Shown here one piece after another: positions 52,302 to 62,379 of a stretch of 64,000 bases of DNA. The notes below the pieces were generated by a model, which ran no database searches, had not been told where the DNA came from, and worked only from the letters and a program-made list of their open reading frames with translations. The DNA comes from Tridacna crocea (lineage: Eukaryota > Mollusca > Bivalvia > Cardiida > Cardiidae), in NCBI GenBank assembly GCA_943736015.1, contig OX031069.1, forward strand, positions 44,302,728 through 44,366,727, in the 5' to 3' direction. Both the position numbers and the translations under genes were made by a program. Every line of letters starts with the position of its first letter. Position 1 is the stretch's first letter.

Positions 52302-52352
52302 ACAAAAAAATGTTATTAAGTGAGCCTTTGGGAGCTTAATAACATTTTTTGT
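52302..52352. repeat. 51-bp hairpin
   Basis: 'acaaaaaaatgttattaag' pairs with 'cttaataacattttttgt' around tgagcctttgggag. Its origin is not known to me. Confidence 0.78.
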
Positions 52353-52674
52353 GGATGAGCTTAATGAATTTTTACTTCAAAAACCAGCAGGTGTCAGATT
52401 CTTTTTATCACATTACTGTATAACAAGAGTTATTGTCCAAAATGTGTTAAAACAAGAGGCATACATGTATCATGTGTAGTGAAATTTACATGAAGTCTGT
52501 GCGCTTTCTTTGACAGGTACTTTATGAACGAAAATAGTTACGAAGAAACTTGCATATATTGATTTTGTTTTGAGTCTAAAAGTGATATTAAATTAATACC
52601 TTTATCATGATAAGTCTACTGACAGCTAATTTCCTTCAGGAACCTGGGTCAGCAATGTTTTAGAAATGAAGTGT

Positions 52675-52896
52675 TTAACGCTTTACTCCATAAGGCATTC
52701 CTATGGCATCTCTAATTGACCCAAAATAACAGCAAGAATGAAGCTGTTTCTTATGCATATTAATGACACCTTTTGATAGCATAGAAAACATTGTGACAAA
52801 AGGTGAAATTGCTCGTGACGAGCAATTTCACTTTTTGTCACAATGTTTTTCTAAAGGCTCCTACAAGCAATGTGTAGAAATGGAGTAAAGGGTTAA
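52675..52896 (-). mobile_element. TTAA-hairpin copy, type C
   Basis: TTAACGCTTTACTCCATAAG to TGGAGTAAAGGGTTAA. Core TTGCTCGTGACGAGCAA, stem CATTGTGAC/GTCACAATG. Confidence 0.93.
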
Positions 52897-53072
52897 AACA
52901 GAGTGTTGACCAAATACAGGTTTATTTTCTTATCTCACACATGTGTGAGACAAGAAAATTTGTCATGGCTGTATTACATTGAAAACAAAGGGAGTTATGT
53001 GTGAGATATTTTGTGTATCTCACAAGGGGAGTTATGTGATAAAAGCCTAGAATGTTGGCTTATGGTAAAGGG

Positions 53073-53301
53073 ATAACCTTTTACCAGACAACAAAATTAA
53101 AGACTAGTCCATATTGGAAGCATTTGCAAACAACAAATTCACCATGATCGAAATAAAATCCATACATGAAAGTGTAGAAAATATTGTGGGAATAAGGAGA
53201 AAATGTTCAGGTTTACAGCATTTTGTACTGTTCCCCACAATGTCTTCAAAAAACTTCATCCACAGGTGCATTAAATTCAAAATTGTCTGGTAAAGGGTTA
53301 A
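53073..53301 (-). mobile_element. TTAA-hairpin copy
   Basis: ATAACCTTTTACCAGACAAC start, decayed hairpin (tgttcaggtttacagca), right end TCTGGTAAAGGGTTAA. Confidence 0.78.
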
Positions 53302-53527
53302 ACCCATTACCACACAATCCCTACTTTTGACGCCCCTGAGAAAGAAGCCTTTTGAAAACACTGTGGGAAAAGGAGAAAATGCTGGTAACCAGCATTTTTT
53401 CCTTTTCTCACAGTGTTTTCTACCCTTCCCAGAACAAATATCAATTTTTCAGTCACCTTTATTTTGTCGTCTGCAAATGCTTTCAATTTGGACCAGTCTA
53501 AAATTTTCTCGTGTGGTAAAGGGTTAA
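53298..53527 (+). mobile_element. TTAA-hairpin copy, type A, near-consensus
   Basis: TTAAACCCATTACCACACAA to GTGTGGTAAAGGGTTAA. Stem CACTGTGG, core GCTGGTAACCAGC. A C-run (53549-53562) follows. Confidence 0.93.
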
Positions 53528-53917
53528 ACTGCAAGAGAAGATCATTTCCCCCCCCCCCCCCCTCCCAATTGATTGCATGCAGGAAAACAATCAACTGTAC
53601 AAATCAGACAGATAATTAGAACCTTTTTCCCTTTTTCCTCCCTACAGACACCTGTATTTCAACTCCCCAGTTTATTGATGGCTTTCAAAATATTGTGATA
53701 AATGGGGAAAAAAATGCTCATAATGTTGAACATGCATGTATATCCTAAGGATATTTTGAATTACCGGTAGATGTTTTTTTCTTGAAACTGATAACCCTTT
53801 GCATTTGATTTGTTGGAAAAGTATATTATAGCTTTCCATACCCTTTCCATACAGTAGATGACACTTGAAGCATTAGTGGACACTGTAGATCAGAGATCAG
53901 ACTACACAGAATGTGCA
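53528..53917. other. Intronic stretch with a poly-C run
   Basis: About 14 C at 53549-53562; a 'gatcagagatcagactacaca' module at 53888. Nothing else recognised. Confidence 0.4.
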
Positions 53918-54107
53918 GGGCTTGTATTCACCAACCATTATTGAGAATTTTCTTGGTCTTATTCTCCAGAATTTTCTACATTTTAAGCAACTCACTTCTG
54001 ATTGGCTAAACCATTAGGTTTAGCCAATCAGATGTTGTGTTACTTATAAATGTAAAAATTCTGGGGAATAAGACCAAGAATGTTCTTAGGTTGGTGAATA
54101 CAGGCCC
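53918..54107. mobile_element. Foldback MITE, ~190 bp
   Basis: Ends GGGCTTGTATTCACCAAC and GTTGGTGAATACAGGCCC. Further in, 'cttggtcttattctccagaa' pairs with 'ttctggggaataagaccaag', and 'ttggctaaaccattaggttt' folds with agccaatca. A whole-length hairpin; target duplication not visible. Confidence 0.82.
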
Positions 54108-54512
54108 AGTTCTCTTATCTTCATTTCCACTGCTACCATATTATCTGTTGGTTTTGCAGAGGACATGTATAGTATTTTTAGCCTGTGGGAAAACAGCATA
54201 TTTGTTCAGTAGTGAAAAAAATATTACATGGAGGGAGAGGATTGTGGGTATTGGAAAGGAAGGGCTGCATATTTTGCATATATTTCCTGGGAGACGCATG
54301 ACATGCAGACGGGTAATAAAGTAAAACCAGTCATCATGGCGGCTAATTATAGACCTTGCCTAAACCTAGATAAAATCACGGAAAGATGAAATATTGGAAG
54401 GAATGTACAATTATCTTTTTTTTTTCCAGTCTAAATATAAGAAAAAATAAAACTAGTAACAAACAATAATTTGAATGTTATTGAATCCCTTTTCTCAAAA
54501 TGATTTTTTTTT

Positions 54513-54735
54513 GCCCACCTGGGTAAGTTGGTGGTTGGCATATCTGACTAAAGACTGAGTAGTTATGGGTTCGATACTGAGTTGAGGCATATTTTCTTTC
54601 TGGCAACTTTTGCATCATACGTCTGACGTGTGTGTGAAAATGTATTCAATGGCTTGGAAAGAAAGTTGTGTGAGTACTTGAGTGAGAAAGCCAAGAAACA
54701 CATGTGTTGGTGCTCTGACTGCCTTGATGTACACT
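54513..54735 (+). repeat. tRNA-derived SINE, nearly complete
   Basis: 'gcccacctgggtaagttggt' (A box region), 'ctgactaaagactgagtag' and 'atgggttcgatactgagttg' (B box) form a tRNA-like head. The body 'gagtgagaaagccaagaaac' and 'acatgtgttggtgctctgac' matches the SINE at 23279-23518. Confidence 0.75.
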
Positions 54736-54737
54736 GC

Positions 54738-54965
54738 TTGACCCATTACCACACAATTGCGACTTTTGACGCCCCTGAGAAAGAAGTCTTTAGAAAGCAT
54801 TGTGGGAAAAGGAGAAAATGCAGGTTACCAGCATTTTCTCCTTTTCCCACAATGTTTTCTACCCTTCATAAAAAAAATTCCAAATTTTCTGTCACTTCTA
54901 TTATATCGTCGGCAATTCCTTTCAATTTGGACAAACGTAAAACTTTGTCTTTTGGTAATCGTTTA
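54738..54965 (+). mobile_element. TTAA-hairpin copy, type A
   Basis: TTGACCCATTACCACACAA to tcttttggtaatcGTTTAA. Core GCAGGTTACCAGC. Confidence 0.9.
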
Positions 54966-54971
54966 AGCTAT

Positions 54972-55200
54972 TTAACTCTTTACCAAACAACAGAATTTTA
55001 GACAGGCTGGAAACGAAAGCACTTGCAGACGACAAAATAAACATGACTAAAAAATTTAAATTTGTTTCCAGTAGAGTAGAAAACATTGTGGGAAAAGGAG
55101 AAAATGATGGTTTCTAGCATTTTCTCCTTTTCCTACTATGTCTTCAAAAGGCTTCCATCTCAGAGTCGTAAAAACCTGGGATTGTTTGGTAAAGGGTTAA
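54972..55200 (-). mobile_element. TTAA-hairpin copy, type B-like
   Basis: 229 bp. TTAACTCTTTACCAAACAAC to TTGTTTGGTAAAGGGTTAA. Core GATGGTTTCTAGC; 'gtaaaaacctgggattgttt' marks a type-B right part. Confidence 0.9.
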
Positions 55201-55345
55201 TAACTGAGAAAATTTAGGCTTATGGAAACAAATGTGGGAAAAGGAAAAAAAAAATGGTAGTAAGTAGCTATTTCTTTTTTCCCCACATGCTGTCTACCCA
55301 ATGAAAGATAGACTGCTTAATCAGAGTTTTAAGTGTTGGTCATTA
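55197..55345. mobile_element. TTAA-hairpin remnant, decayed
   Basis: Shared TTAA, 'caaatgtgggaaaaggaaaa', 'gtagtaagtagctatttctt' and 'ccccacatgctgtctaccca' remain. Confidence 0.5.
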
Positions 55346-55574
55346 TAGGCAAAGAAAAGGAATTCTTAAACTCGATAAGAAGCTGTCAAGTCTCTCAGGT
55401 CTTTTGTTTAGTTTTTACCTGTTTTAAAATTCAGTTTTGCAACCGTTGTTATGTTAATGATTACAACATACATCAAACCAACTAACAAACAAACTCGAGG
55501 GATTTTCTCTAATTTATCATGCACCGATGTAACATGGGAAGAAAAAGATGCACAATTTATAATTAATTGCAGTA

Positions 55575-55803
55575 TTAACTCTTTACCAAGCAACAAAATA
55601 ATACACCGTTCCAAATTGTAAGCATTTGTAGACAACAAGATAATTGTGACTGAAAAGTTGAAATTTGGTTTGGGAAGGGTAGAAAACATTGTGGTAAAAG
55701 GAGAAAATGCTGGTAACCAGCATTTTCTCCTTTTCCCACAATGTTTTCAAAAGGCTTCTTTCTCGGTGTCGTTAAAAGTCGGGATTGTCTGGTAATGGGT
55801 TAA
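55575..55803 (-). mobile_element. TTAA-hairpin copy, full length
   Basis: 229 bp. TTAACTCTTTACCAAGCAAC to TCTGGTAATGGGTTAA. The centre base is A (GGTAACC) though the rest is in - orientation, so the loop was inverted or mutated. Confidence 0.92.
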
Positions 55804-55877
55804 ACCAATCAATCCAAAAAACTGCACCAGATTCCCCTTTATTTAAATCCGAAGCCAAAGCATTGTTTAAGCACATT

Positions 55878-55986
55878 TTTCCAGTGTTTTCATTATTTTC
55901 AAAGACACATCACATCAGACGCTCCACACTGAATTTGTTGTCTGCAATTGCTTTCAAAATGGACAAGTCTAAAAGTAAAGAGTTAA
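55878..55986 (+). mobile_element. TTAA-hairpin right-end fragment
   Basis: 'ttttccagtgttttcattat', 'gttgtctgcaattgctttca', 'gtctaaaagtaaagagTTAA'. Confidence 0.65.
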
Positions 55987-56502
55987 ATAATGCAAATTAA
56001 ACTTGCCTGCATTGTCACCAATGAATTGTTTACTAAAGCCTGTTTCACATCAGCCTTACGACAGCCGTACAGGAACATTTTTTGACAAATTGCGAGACTT
56101 CACGTGGAGTCTGCAAGACGACCTTACGAATTTGCAGTGCTGTAGATGTTTTAAGCTGGTTTTTGAAAATGCTCATTTTGTTTGCAATTTCTTTGCAATT
56201 TTTTTGAGTTTGCGCGGCAACTGTACGGTTGCCACTTGGCAGCCGTACTGTTGCCTTGAGACCATCGCACATCAATCGTGCGGTTTTATACTTGCGTTTG
56301 TCTTACGAAGACTGCACGATGATAGCACAAACATCTTGCGGCTGTCTTGAGAATGCCTTGCGTTAGGCGAAACTCTGTCTGAAGACTACTGCGGAAGGTA
56401 CGAAAAACGTTTAGATTCACAAATGTCTTGAGAAAAGTTAGCGCCATCCCTCCTCTAAAAATGTTGGTAGGTCTTGTTCATCATCAGTCGCTTTTGAGAT
56501 TT

Positions 56503-56597
56503 CAGGAATAGAAAGCCATGTCTCGGAAACAAAGATCTAAGAAGGGAAAGGGGAAGGCTACGGTTGCTGAACTTCCACTGAACCTGAGAACACCAAG
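56503..56597 (+). other. Exon-like block inside the Harbinger-like element
   Basis: After an acceptor-like tttgagatttcag an ATG (56518) opens MSRKQRSKKGKGKATVAELP and LNLRTPR, then a donor-like AG|gtacc. Very basic and short. It could be the first exon of an element-borne or captured gene, or chance. I do not recognise the protein. Confidence 0.25.
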
Positions 56598-56661
56598 GTA
56601 CCATCAACTCAGGATTCAGATATAGAAGGCACATGCTTGTACAAAAGTGACAAATATGCCT

Positions 56662-56890
56662 TTAACTCTTTACCATACGACAAAAATTTAGACTGGTTCA
56701 AATTGAAAGCATTTGCAGATGACAAAATAAAGGTGACTAAAAAATTGACATTTGTTCTGGGAAGGGTAGAAAACACTGTGGGAAAAGGAGAAAATGCTGG
56801 TTACCAGCATTTTCTCCTTTTCCTACAGTGTTTTCAAACGTCTTCTTTCACAGGGGCGTCAAAAGTAGGGATTGTGTGGTAATGGGTTAA
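56662..56890 (-). mobile_element. TTAA-hairpin copy, type A, nested in the Harbinger-like element
   Basis: 229 bp. TTAACTCTTTACCATACGAC to GTGTGGTAATGGGTTAA. Stem CACTGTGG/CTACAGTG, core GCTGGTTACCAGC. Confidence 0.93.
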
Positions 56891-57467
56891 CATAAAATTG
56901 CATCATCCCGTTCTTCATCCGCGAGTATCCTGTTCATAGCTACAGTACGCAACCTATGTGGTTGGATAGCTGAAGTTAACTCTGTGAAGGCCTTCTGCAG
57001 AATGAGGATGTTGCTGCATACCATTGTGTCTACATGTATATGTATATATCCAAACCTGGACAAGAGGAGATCATTAGTCCTCCTTATGGTGATCGCACAA
57101 ACTCCGTATAGCTGTCTTGCAAATTTGTGCTTGCTTTGCGTTGGTCTTACGAAGCTTTGCAAATTCTTACGAATAGGTAGCTATTGTGTTTTCAGCTGAG
57201 ATCGTATGACGAAAAAATCGCACGGCTGATGTGAAACAGGCTTAAGTGACGATAGTGGGCCATTAACTTTTGCATGCTAAAATTACACATGCTGTGATAA
57301 AGAGACAATGGTGACTTCTGAAAATGTGTTTATGAAAAACAAGTGTAGCAATAATTCGGTAAAAATTAGATTTTGCAGCTTCAACAAACCTGATAATAAT
57401 CGTTTATTAAATCCTTGGGAATCATTAAAGCCTTGACTAGCAAGATTTCCAGTTTGAAATTACATTT

Positions 57468-57617
57468 TTGACCCTTTATCAAACAACCATGTTTTTCATG
57501 ACCCTGAAGAAGAGGACTTCTGAAAACACAGTGAAAGAAGGAGAAAATGATGGAAAACAGCATTTTCTCCTTTTCCCACAATGTTTTCTACCAATACAAA
57601 GTCAAATCCTGTCCTTT
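57468..57617 (+). mobile_element. TTAA-hairpin copy without right part
   Basis: TTGACCCTTTATCAAACAAC start, core GATGGAAAACAGC, right arm to 'ttttctaccaatac', then directly the next copy. Confidence 0.75.
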
Positions 57618-57844
57618 TACTCTTTACCACATGAGAACATTTTCGACTGGTCCAAATTGAAAGCATTTGCAGATGACAAAATAAAGGTGACTGAAAAATT
57701 AAAATTTGGTTTGGGAAGGGTAAAAAACACTGTGGAAAAATGAGAAAAGGCTGGTTACCAGCATTTTCTCCTTTTCCCACAGTGTTTTCCAAGGGCTGCT
57801 TTCTCAGGGTCGTTAAAAGTCGGGATTGTATGGTATGGAGTTAA
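57616..57844 (-). mobile_element. TTAA-hairpin copy, type A
   Basis: TTTACTCTTTACCACATGAG to GTATGGTATGGAGTTAA. Core GCTGGTTACCAGC; 229 bp. Confidence 0.9.
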
Positions 57845-57940
57845 CCAACATTTGTTGTCTGTAAACAACCAACATTTGTTGTCTATTAACGCTTTCAATT
57901 TGGACTGGTCCATGTTTTTTTTCATCTGGTAAAGAGATAA
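57841..57940 (+). mobile_element. TTAA-hairpin right part with a small duplication
   Basis: 'caaccaacatttgttgtct' occurs twice, then 'cgctttcaatttggactggt' and CATCTGGTAAAGAGATAA. Confidence 0.7.
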
Positions 57941-58165
57941 CCCTTTACAAAATTTCAGAATTTTGGACTTGTCCAATTTAAAAGCACTTGCAGACAACAA
58001 AATTAAAGTAATTCAAAATTTGAACTTTGTTTCCAGTAGGGTAGTAAACATTCTGGGAAAAGGAGAAAATGCTGGTTACCAGCATTTTCTCCTTTTCCCA
58101 TAATCTTTTCAAAAGGCCTCCATCTCTGGATTGTAAAAACCACAGATTGTTTGGTAAAGGGTTAA
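57937..58165 (-). mobile_element. TTAA-hairpin copy, type B-like
   Basis: 229 bp. ATAACCCTTTACAAAATTTC to TTGTTTGGTAAAGGGTTAA. Core GCTGGTTACCAGC. Confidence 0.9.
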
Positions 58166-58205
58166 GGCAATTTCTGACATTAGTCTGCCCATACTCATGA
58201 ACTCT

Positions 58206-58441
58206 TAACTCTTCACCACACAACAAAATTCTAGACCTGTACAAATTGAAAGCATTTGCAGATGACAAAATAAACATGACTCAAAAATTGAAGCTTGACT
58301 TAAGAAGAGCAGAAAACATTGTGGGAAAAGGAGAAAATGCTGGTTACCAGCATTTTCTCCTTTTCCCTCAATGTTTTCAGAAGGCTTCTTCCTCTGCAGA
58401 TATGGGTCATAAAAACCAGGGATTGTTTGGTAAAGGGTTAA
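58206..58441 (-). mobile_element. TTAA-hairpin copy
   Basis: TTAACTCTTCACCACACAAC to TTGTTTGGTAAAGGGTTAA: one end is type A, the other type B, so this copy mixes two end types. Confidence 0.9.
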
Positions 58442-58656
58442 GAAAATGGAAATGAAATAGAATGCATGTGTCTTTATAAAAATCTTAGGGCCTCTGCACA
58501 TTTCTAGCTCGGGTGTTTTTGAAGAAAACATTGAGATATTTTCATCGCTCTGGCATCATCTGCAGAACGTGCAAAAATTTTGATTATTTCAAAACTTTGA
58601 TTTTTAATGCCATTACTGCAGCTACTTACCTCAAACTTGGACAAACTGTCCACTAT

Positions 58657-58865
58657 TTAACTCTTTACCAAACAACAAATTTTAGACTCTTCGAAACTGA
58701 AAGAGTTTGCCAACGACAATTTCAAATTTGATATAAATGACATAAAGTTCTCCAAATAGTAGAAAGCACTGTGGGAAAAGGAGCAATTTGTCCTTCTTCC
58801 ACAGTGTTTTCAAAAGACTTGTACTGCAGACCGTAAAAATAAGGGCTTGTTTGGGAAAGGGTTAA
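58657..58865 (-). mobile_element. TTAA-hairpin copy, type E, palindrome centre deleted
   Basis: TTAACTCTTTACCAAACAAC start, type E interior 'gagtttgccaacgacaattt', CACTGTGG/CCACAGTG stem with only 'gagcaatttgtc' left of the core, right end GTTTGGGAAAGGGTTAA. Confidence 0.88.
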
Positions 58866-59091
58866 TTCTTTACCACACCATCCCGACTTTTAACGACCCC
58901 CAAAGGGAAAGCTTTTGAAAACATAATAGGAAAAGAAGAAAATGCTGGTAACCATCATTTTCTTCTTTACCCACAATGTTTTCTACCCTTTCCAAAACTA
59001 ATTTCAATTTCTGATTTACATTTGATTTTTTGTCTGCAAAATGCTTTCAAATTGAACCAGTCTAAAATTTTATCATTTGGTAAAGAGTTAT
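58862..59091 (+). mobile_element. TTAA-hairpin copy, type A
   Basis: TTAATTCTTTACCACACCAT start, core GCTGGTAACCATC, right end catttggtaaagagTTATAA. Confidence 0.88.
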
Positions 59092-59132
59092 AATGTGTAG
59101 AAATGTGTTTGAATGAATAAATAAGCAATATT

Positions 59133-59384
59133 CATGCGCGGATCCAGATATCTTTCTCAAGAGGGGTCCCACCGAAAACGCACTCGTCTTATTATAATTA
59201 TGATACTTTGATTTCCGGATTTCAGTGGATGTAAGCCGTTTACAAGAAAGTTGACGTTTCCAGTTCTAAACATAAGGAGGTCTCCATATATCAAACCAGT
59301 ACCATTTCACAAATCCGATAACCAAAATTTTGCCAAAATTCCAGGGGGGTCCACACCCTGATCCCCCCTCTGGATCCGCCCATG
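59133..59384. mobile_element. MITE with CATGCGCGGATCCAG ends
   Basis: 252 bp. CATGCGCGGATCCAGAT on the left and CTCTGGATCCGCCCATG on the right, flanked by ATATT on each side (59128-59132, 59385-59389). The 'ggggggtccacaccctgatc' interior is a pattern I know from several marine invertebrates. Superfamily not assigned. Confidence 0.78.
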
Positions 59385-59389
59385 ATATT

Positions 59390-60274
59390 TATAGCCCAAA
59401 AGCATGAAAAGAAGTTTCAGATTTGTTATTTGATATGGATTTTGGTCGGGGGGGGGGGGAATTACATCAAAATTATATCAGGTCAAAATTGTAAACAATG
59501 GGGGAGCCTATCAGTATAGTCATTTACAAAACCTCATCTAAAAATAGAAGACTGGACTACTTCTTGTTTCAACACGGGAAATGGCGTACAGGTCTACTTG
59601 TAGGATCATGGGTATTCACCTTCTTTCTGCCATCTAAAATCGCTAAATATTAATGTGTTCATACAAAATTTAAATTTCCAATGCCTTTAAAATCATTCCA
59701 CTGCACTCGATATAAAATTTTGACATCCTTGAATAAATTGTTGTTGTACTCTTGTAACATAGATTGTTGTGGCAGTAGACAAAGATTGTTGGGGCAGTTA
59801 CAGACCTACGTAGTGTATCTTGGCTCCATTTTCTTGTAATTTACAAGGCAAAAGTCATACATAGTCACATGACAAGCATAATGTGATATCCTGAACTGAT
59901 CAGTGGATAGGAGCCAAGTTCAAAGTTGCATTTTCTATCCATAATAATGTATGCAAAATCGCAGCTGCCAGGTTTGATATTTCGTTGTCATGAAGCTACA
60001 AGTATGAATATAGTAAGATAAAATAATTCAAAGCAATTGGTTATATTTGGCTTAAAATGAGTGGTTTCTTTAAAAGGGGAACCATTGTACTCTCAAGGGC
60101 AGATAACTACCCAAGTATGTTTGACATATTGATGCCTAATATCATTTTTATGTTACTTAAATTTTTTGCTGAAAATCAGGCAATTGCTGCCAAGGGTTCA
60201 CACCTGCATGCCATACTCTTGTTTTGGTCTAATTTCACATCACTCAATATTGCTTGATATGGATGGAGGAAGGG
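59390..60274. other. Intronic stretch, nothing recognised
   Basis: A G-run near 59449-59459. No exon or element end supported. Confidence 0.4.
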
Positions 60275-60460
60275 AGGGGTCCCTGCACAACTCAGTGGTA
60301 AAGTGCAGAACTTGAAACCTTGAGGCATCTGATTTAAGCCGAGCGAAAAGTAACAGGGAGCATCACTTGGCAAGACACTTCAGAGCCCTAGGCTCAGAAC
60401 TGGTGAAATCCAGGACATATATTTAAGCTGTTGCCATGATACAACTGAAATAACGTTACA
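60275..60460 (+). repeat. SINE, tRNA-like head and tail
   Basis: 'cacaactcagtggtaaagtg' is A-box-like. The tail 'cacttggcaagacacttcag ... gatacaactgaaataacg' recurs in inverse at 9521-9645. Confidence 0.62.
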
Positions 60461-60562
60461 TGCAGTATCAAAAAACACTCAATCAATGTTTATGTATGTG
60501 GGACAGCAGCCATTTCCTCAGAAAAAAAAAATATGTTAGCAATGCTATGTGTAAAGGGAGCT

Positions 60563-60790
60563 TTAAACTCTTTACCACACAAAAATATTTTAGGCTAGTC
60601 CAAATTGGAGCATTTGCAGATGTCACCATAAATGGGACTCGAAAAATGAAATATGTATTAGGATTAAAGAAAACACTGTGGGAAAAGGAGAAAATGCTGG
60701 TTTCCAGCATTTTCTTCTTTTCCCACAGTGTTTTCAAAAGGCTTTTTTCACGGAGTCATGAAAAGTCGGGATTATGTGGTAAAGGGTTAA
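60563..60790 (-). mobile_element. TTAA-hairpin copy, type A
   Basis: TTAAACTCTTTACCACACAA to TTATGTGGTAAAGGGTTAA. Stem CACTGTGG, core GCTGGTTTCCAGC. First unit of a tandem duplication. Confidence 0.9.
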
Positions 60791-61314
60791 TGCATCTGCA
60801 AAAGGGTTGACTCCGGTGGGCCTGAATAGCTGGCATAAGCTAGCCCTAGTTCAGACTCTTGCATATGGTAAATTGTCTGCTTGTCCAAGGACTAGTTTAC
60901 CTTGTGGTTCAATGGGTTGTTGCAGAAAATGGATTTAACTCTTTACCACACGACAAAATTTTAGACCGGTCAAAATTGAAAACATTTGCAGACAACAAAA
61001 TACATAAACAAAATGTAAAAAGTGAAATTTTTTTCCTGCATGGTAGAAAACATTGTGGGAAAAGGAGAAAATGCTGTTTACAAGCTTTTTCTTTTTTTCT
61101 CACAATGTTTTCTAAAGGTTTCTTTCTCAGGGTCATTAAAAGTCAGGATTGTGTGGTAAAGGGTTAGTGCATCTGCAAAAGGTTTGACTCCAGTGGGCCT
61201 GAACAGTTGGCATAAGCTAGCCCGAGTCCAGAATCTTGCTTTATGTAAATTGTCTGCTTGTCCCAGGACTAGCATACCCTCATGGTTCAATTGGTTGTTG
61301 CAGAAAATTGATTT
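60789..61314. repeat. Direct repeats of ~148 bp around a TTAA-hairpin copy
   Basis: 'gcatctgcaaaagggttgac ... ggttgttgcagaaaatggattta' at 60791-60936 recurs at 61169-61314 with about 15 differences. Each is preceded by a TTAA-hairpin copy. Confidence 0.88.
60935..61166 (-). mobile_element. TTAA-hairpin copy, type A
   Basis: TTAACTCTTTACCACACGAC to GTGTGGTAAAGGGTTAG. Core GCTGTTTACAAGC; the right arm is changed (tttttctttttttctcac). Confidence 0.88.
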
Positions 61315-61792
61315 AATGAATGCATAATAATATGACGACTTTTTTGGTTTTATTATTATGGAGATGCATTAAACCACTCTTTTGCTAGAGTGGGGCTCAT
61401 GTGTAAAGTGACCCATCATGCAAAAAGGGACCTTCTGCAAACTGGGAAAAGTGTCAACCCTGGTCAGACTGAGCCAATTGTGCAGGCTAACCAGGGTTGA
61501 CACTTTTCGTTTTAATGACATTTTCTGTATGAAAAGTGGTTATTGTACCTTGTTATCCAATCATTTTTGAATTATCAACTTAAATTGACCTGCACTATCA
61601 TTCATCTGTTTTCATCTAATTGATGTACAGAATTCCCAGACAGTCCCTTTTTCTCACATAGGTCACAAATATTTCTAGTTGACACGTCATCAAGCTGTTG
61701 CTGCAATAACAATTATAACAGAATTAGGGTACGTTGAACCCTGCATAAAAAATTATTTCACAGTTAAGCTGCCTCAACATGGCTTCTTTGGA
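61315..61792. other. Intronic stretch with one hairpin module
   Basis: 'aaaagtgtcaaccctggtca' and 'taaccagggttgacactttt' form an inverted repeat around 'gactgagccaattgtgcagg' (61447-61510). Nothing else recognised. Confidence 0.6.
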
Positions 61793-61853
61793 CTAATGCT
61801 TTATCAAACAGCAAAAATTTTGGATTTTTCCTGGTTGTAAGCATTTGTCTTAA
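61793..61853 (-). mobile_element. TTAA-hairpin left-end fragment
   Basis: 'ctttatcaaacagcaaaaat', 'gttgtaagcatttgtc', then TTAA of the next copy. Confidence 0.6.
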
Positions 61854-62081
61854 CCCATTACCAAACGACAAAATTTTAGGCTTGTCCAAGTTGAAAGCAT
61901 TTGCAGATGACAAAAGTAAAGTGACCAAGAATTGGAAATTTGTTTTGTGAAGGGTAGAAAACATTGTGGGAAAAGGAGAAAATGCTGGTTACCAGCATTT
62001 TCTCCTTTTCCCACAATGTTTTCCAAAGGTTTTCTTTCTCAGGGGTGTCAAAAGTAGGGATTTTGTGGTATTATGGGTTAA
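61850..62081 (-). mobile_element. TTAA-hairpin copy, type A
   Basis: TTAACCCATTACCAAACGAC to TTTTGTGGTATTATGGGTTAA. Perfect core GCTGGTTACCAGC. Confidence 0.92.
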
Positions 62082-62109
62082 ATGATTGAAATGTGTCTTC
62101 CAGAGGGGT

Positions 62110-62379
62110 TTAACCCTTTACCACACAATCCTGACTTTTAATGACCCAGAGAAAGAAGCCTTTGGAGAACACTGGAAAAAAGGAGAAAATGCTAGTTACC
62201 AGCATTTTTTAAAAAAATTCTAGGAGAAATTGCTGGTAACCAGCATTTCTCCTTTTCCAACAACTTTTTCTACCTTTCCCCAAGACAAATTTCGATTTTA
62301 GAGCAATACTTATGTTGTTGCCTGCAAATGCTTTCAATTTAGACTGGTCTACAACTTTGTCCTTAGGTAAAAAGTTTAA
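62110..62379 (+). mobile_element. TTAA-hairpin copy with two loops
   Basis: TTAACCCTTTACCACACAA start. First loop GCTAGTTACCAGC, then 'tttttaaaaaaattctag', then a second loop TTGCTGGTAACCAGC. Right end ttaggtaaaaagTTTAA. Confidence 0.85.

Larger units (their letters stand above)
56037..57242. mobile_element. PIF/Harbinger-like non-autonomous element, TAA TSD
   Basis: 1206 bp including a nested TTAA-hairpin copy. Ends AGCCTGTTTCACATCAGCC and GGCTGATGTGAAACAGGCT are perfect inverted repeats; TAA lies on each side (56034-56036, 57243-57245). A 3-bp TAA/TTA target is typical of PIF/Harbinger. Subterminal 'ttgcgagactt', 'cgtatgac', 'ttacgaa' words recur. No transposase. Confidence 0.82.
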
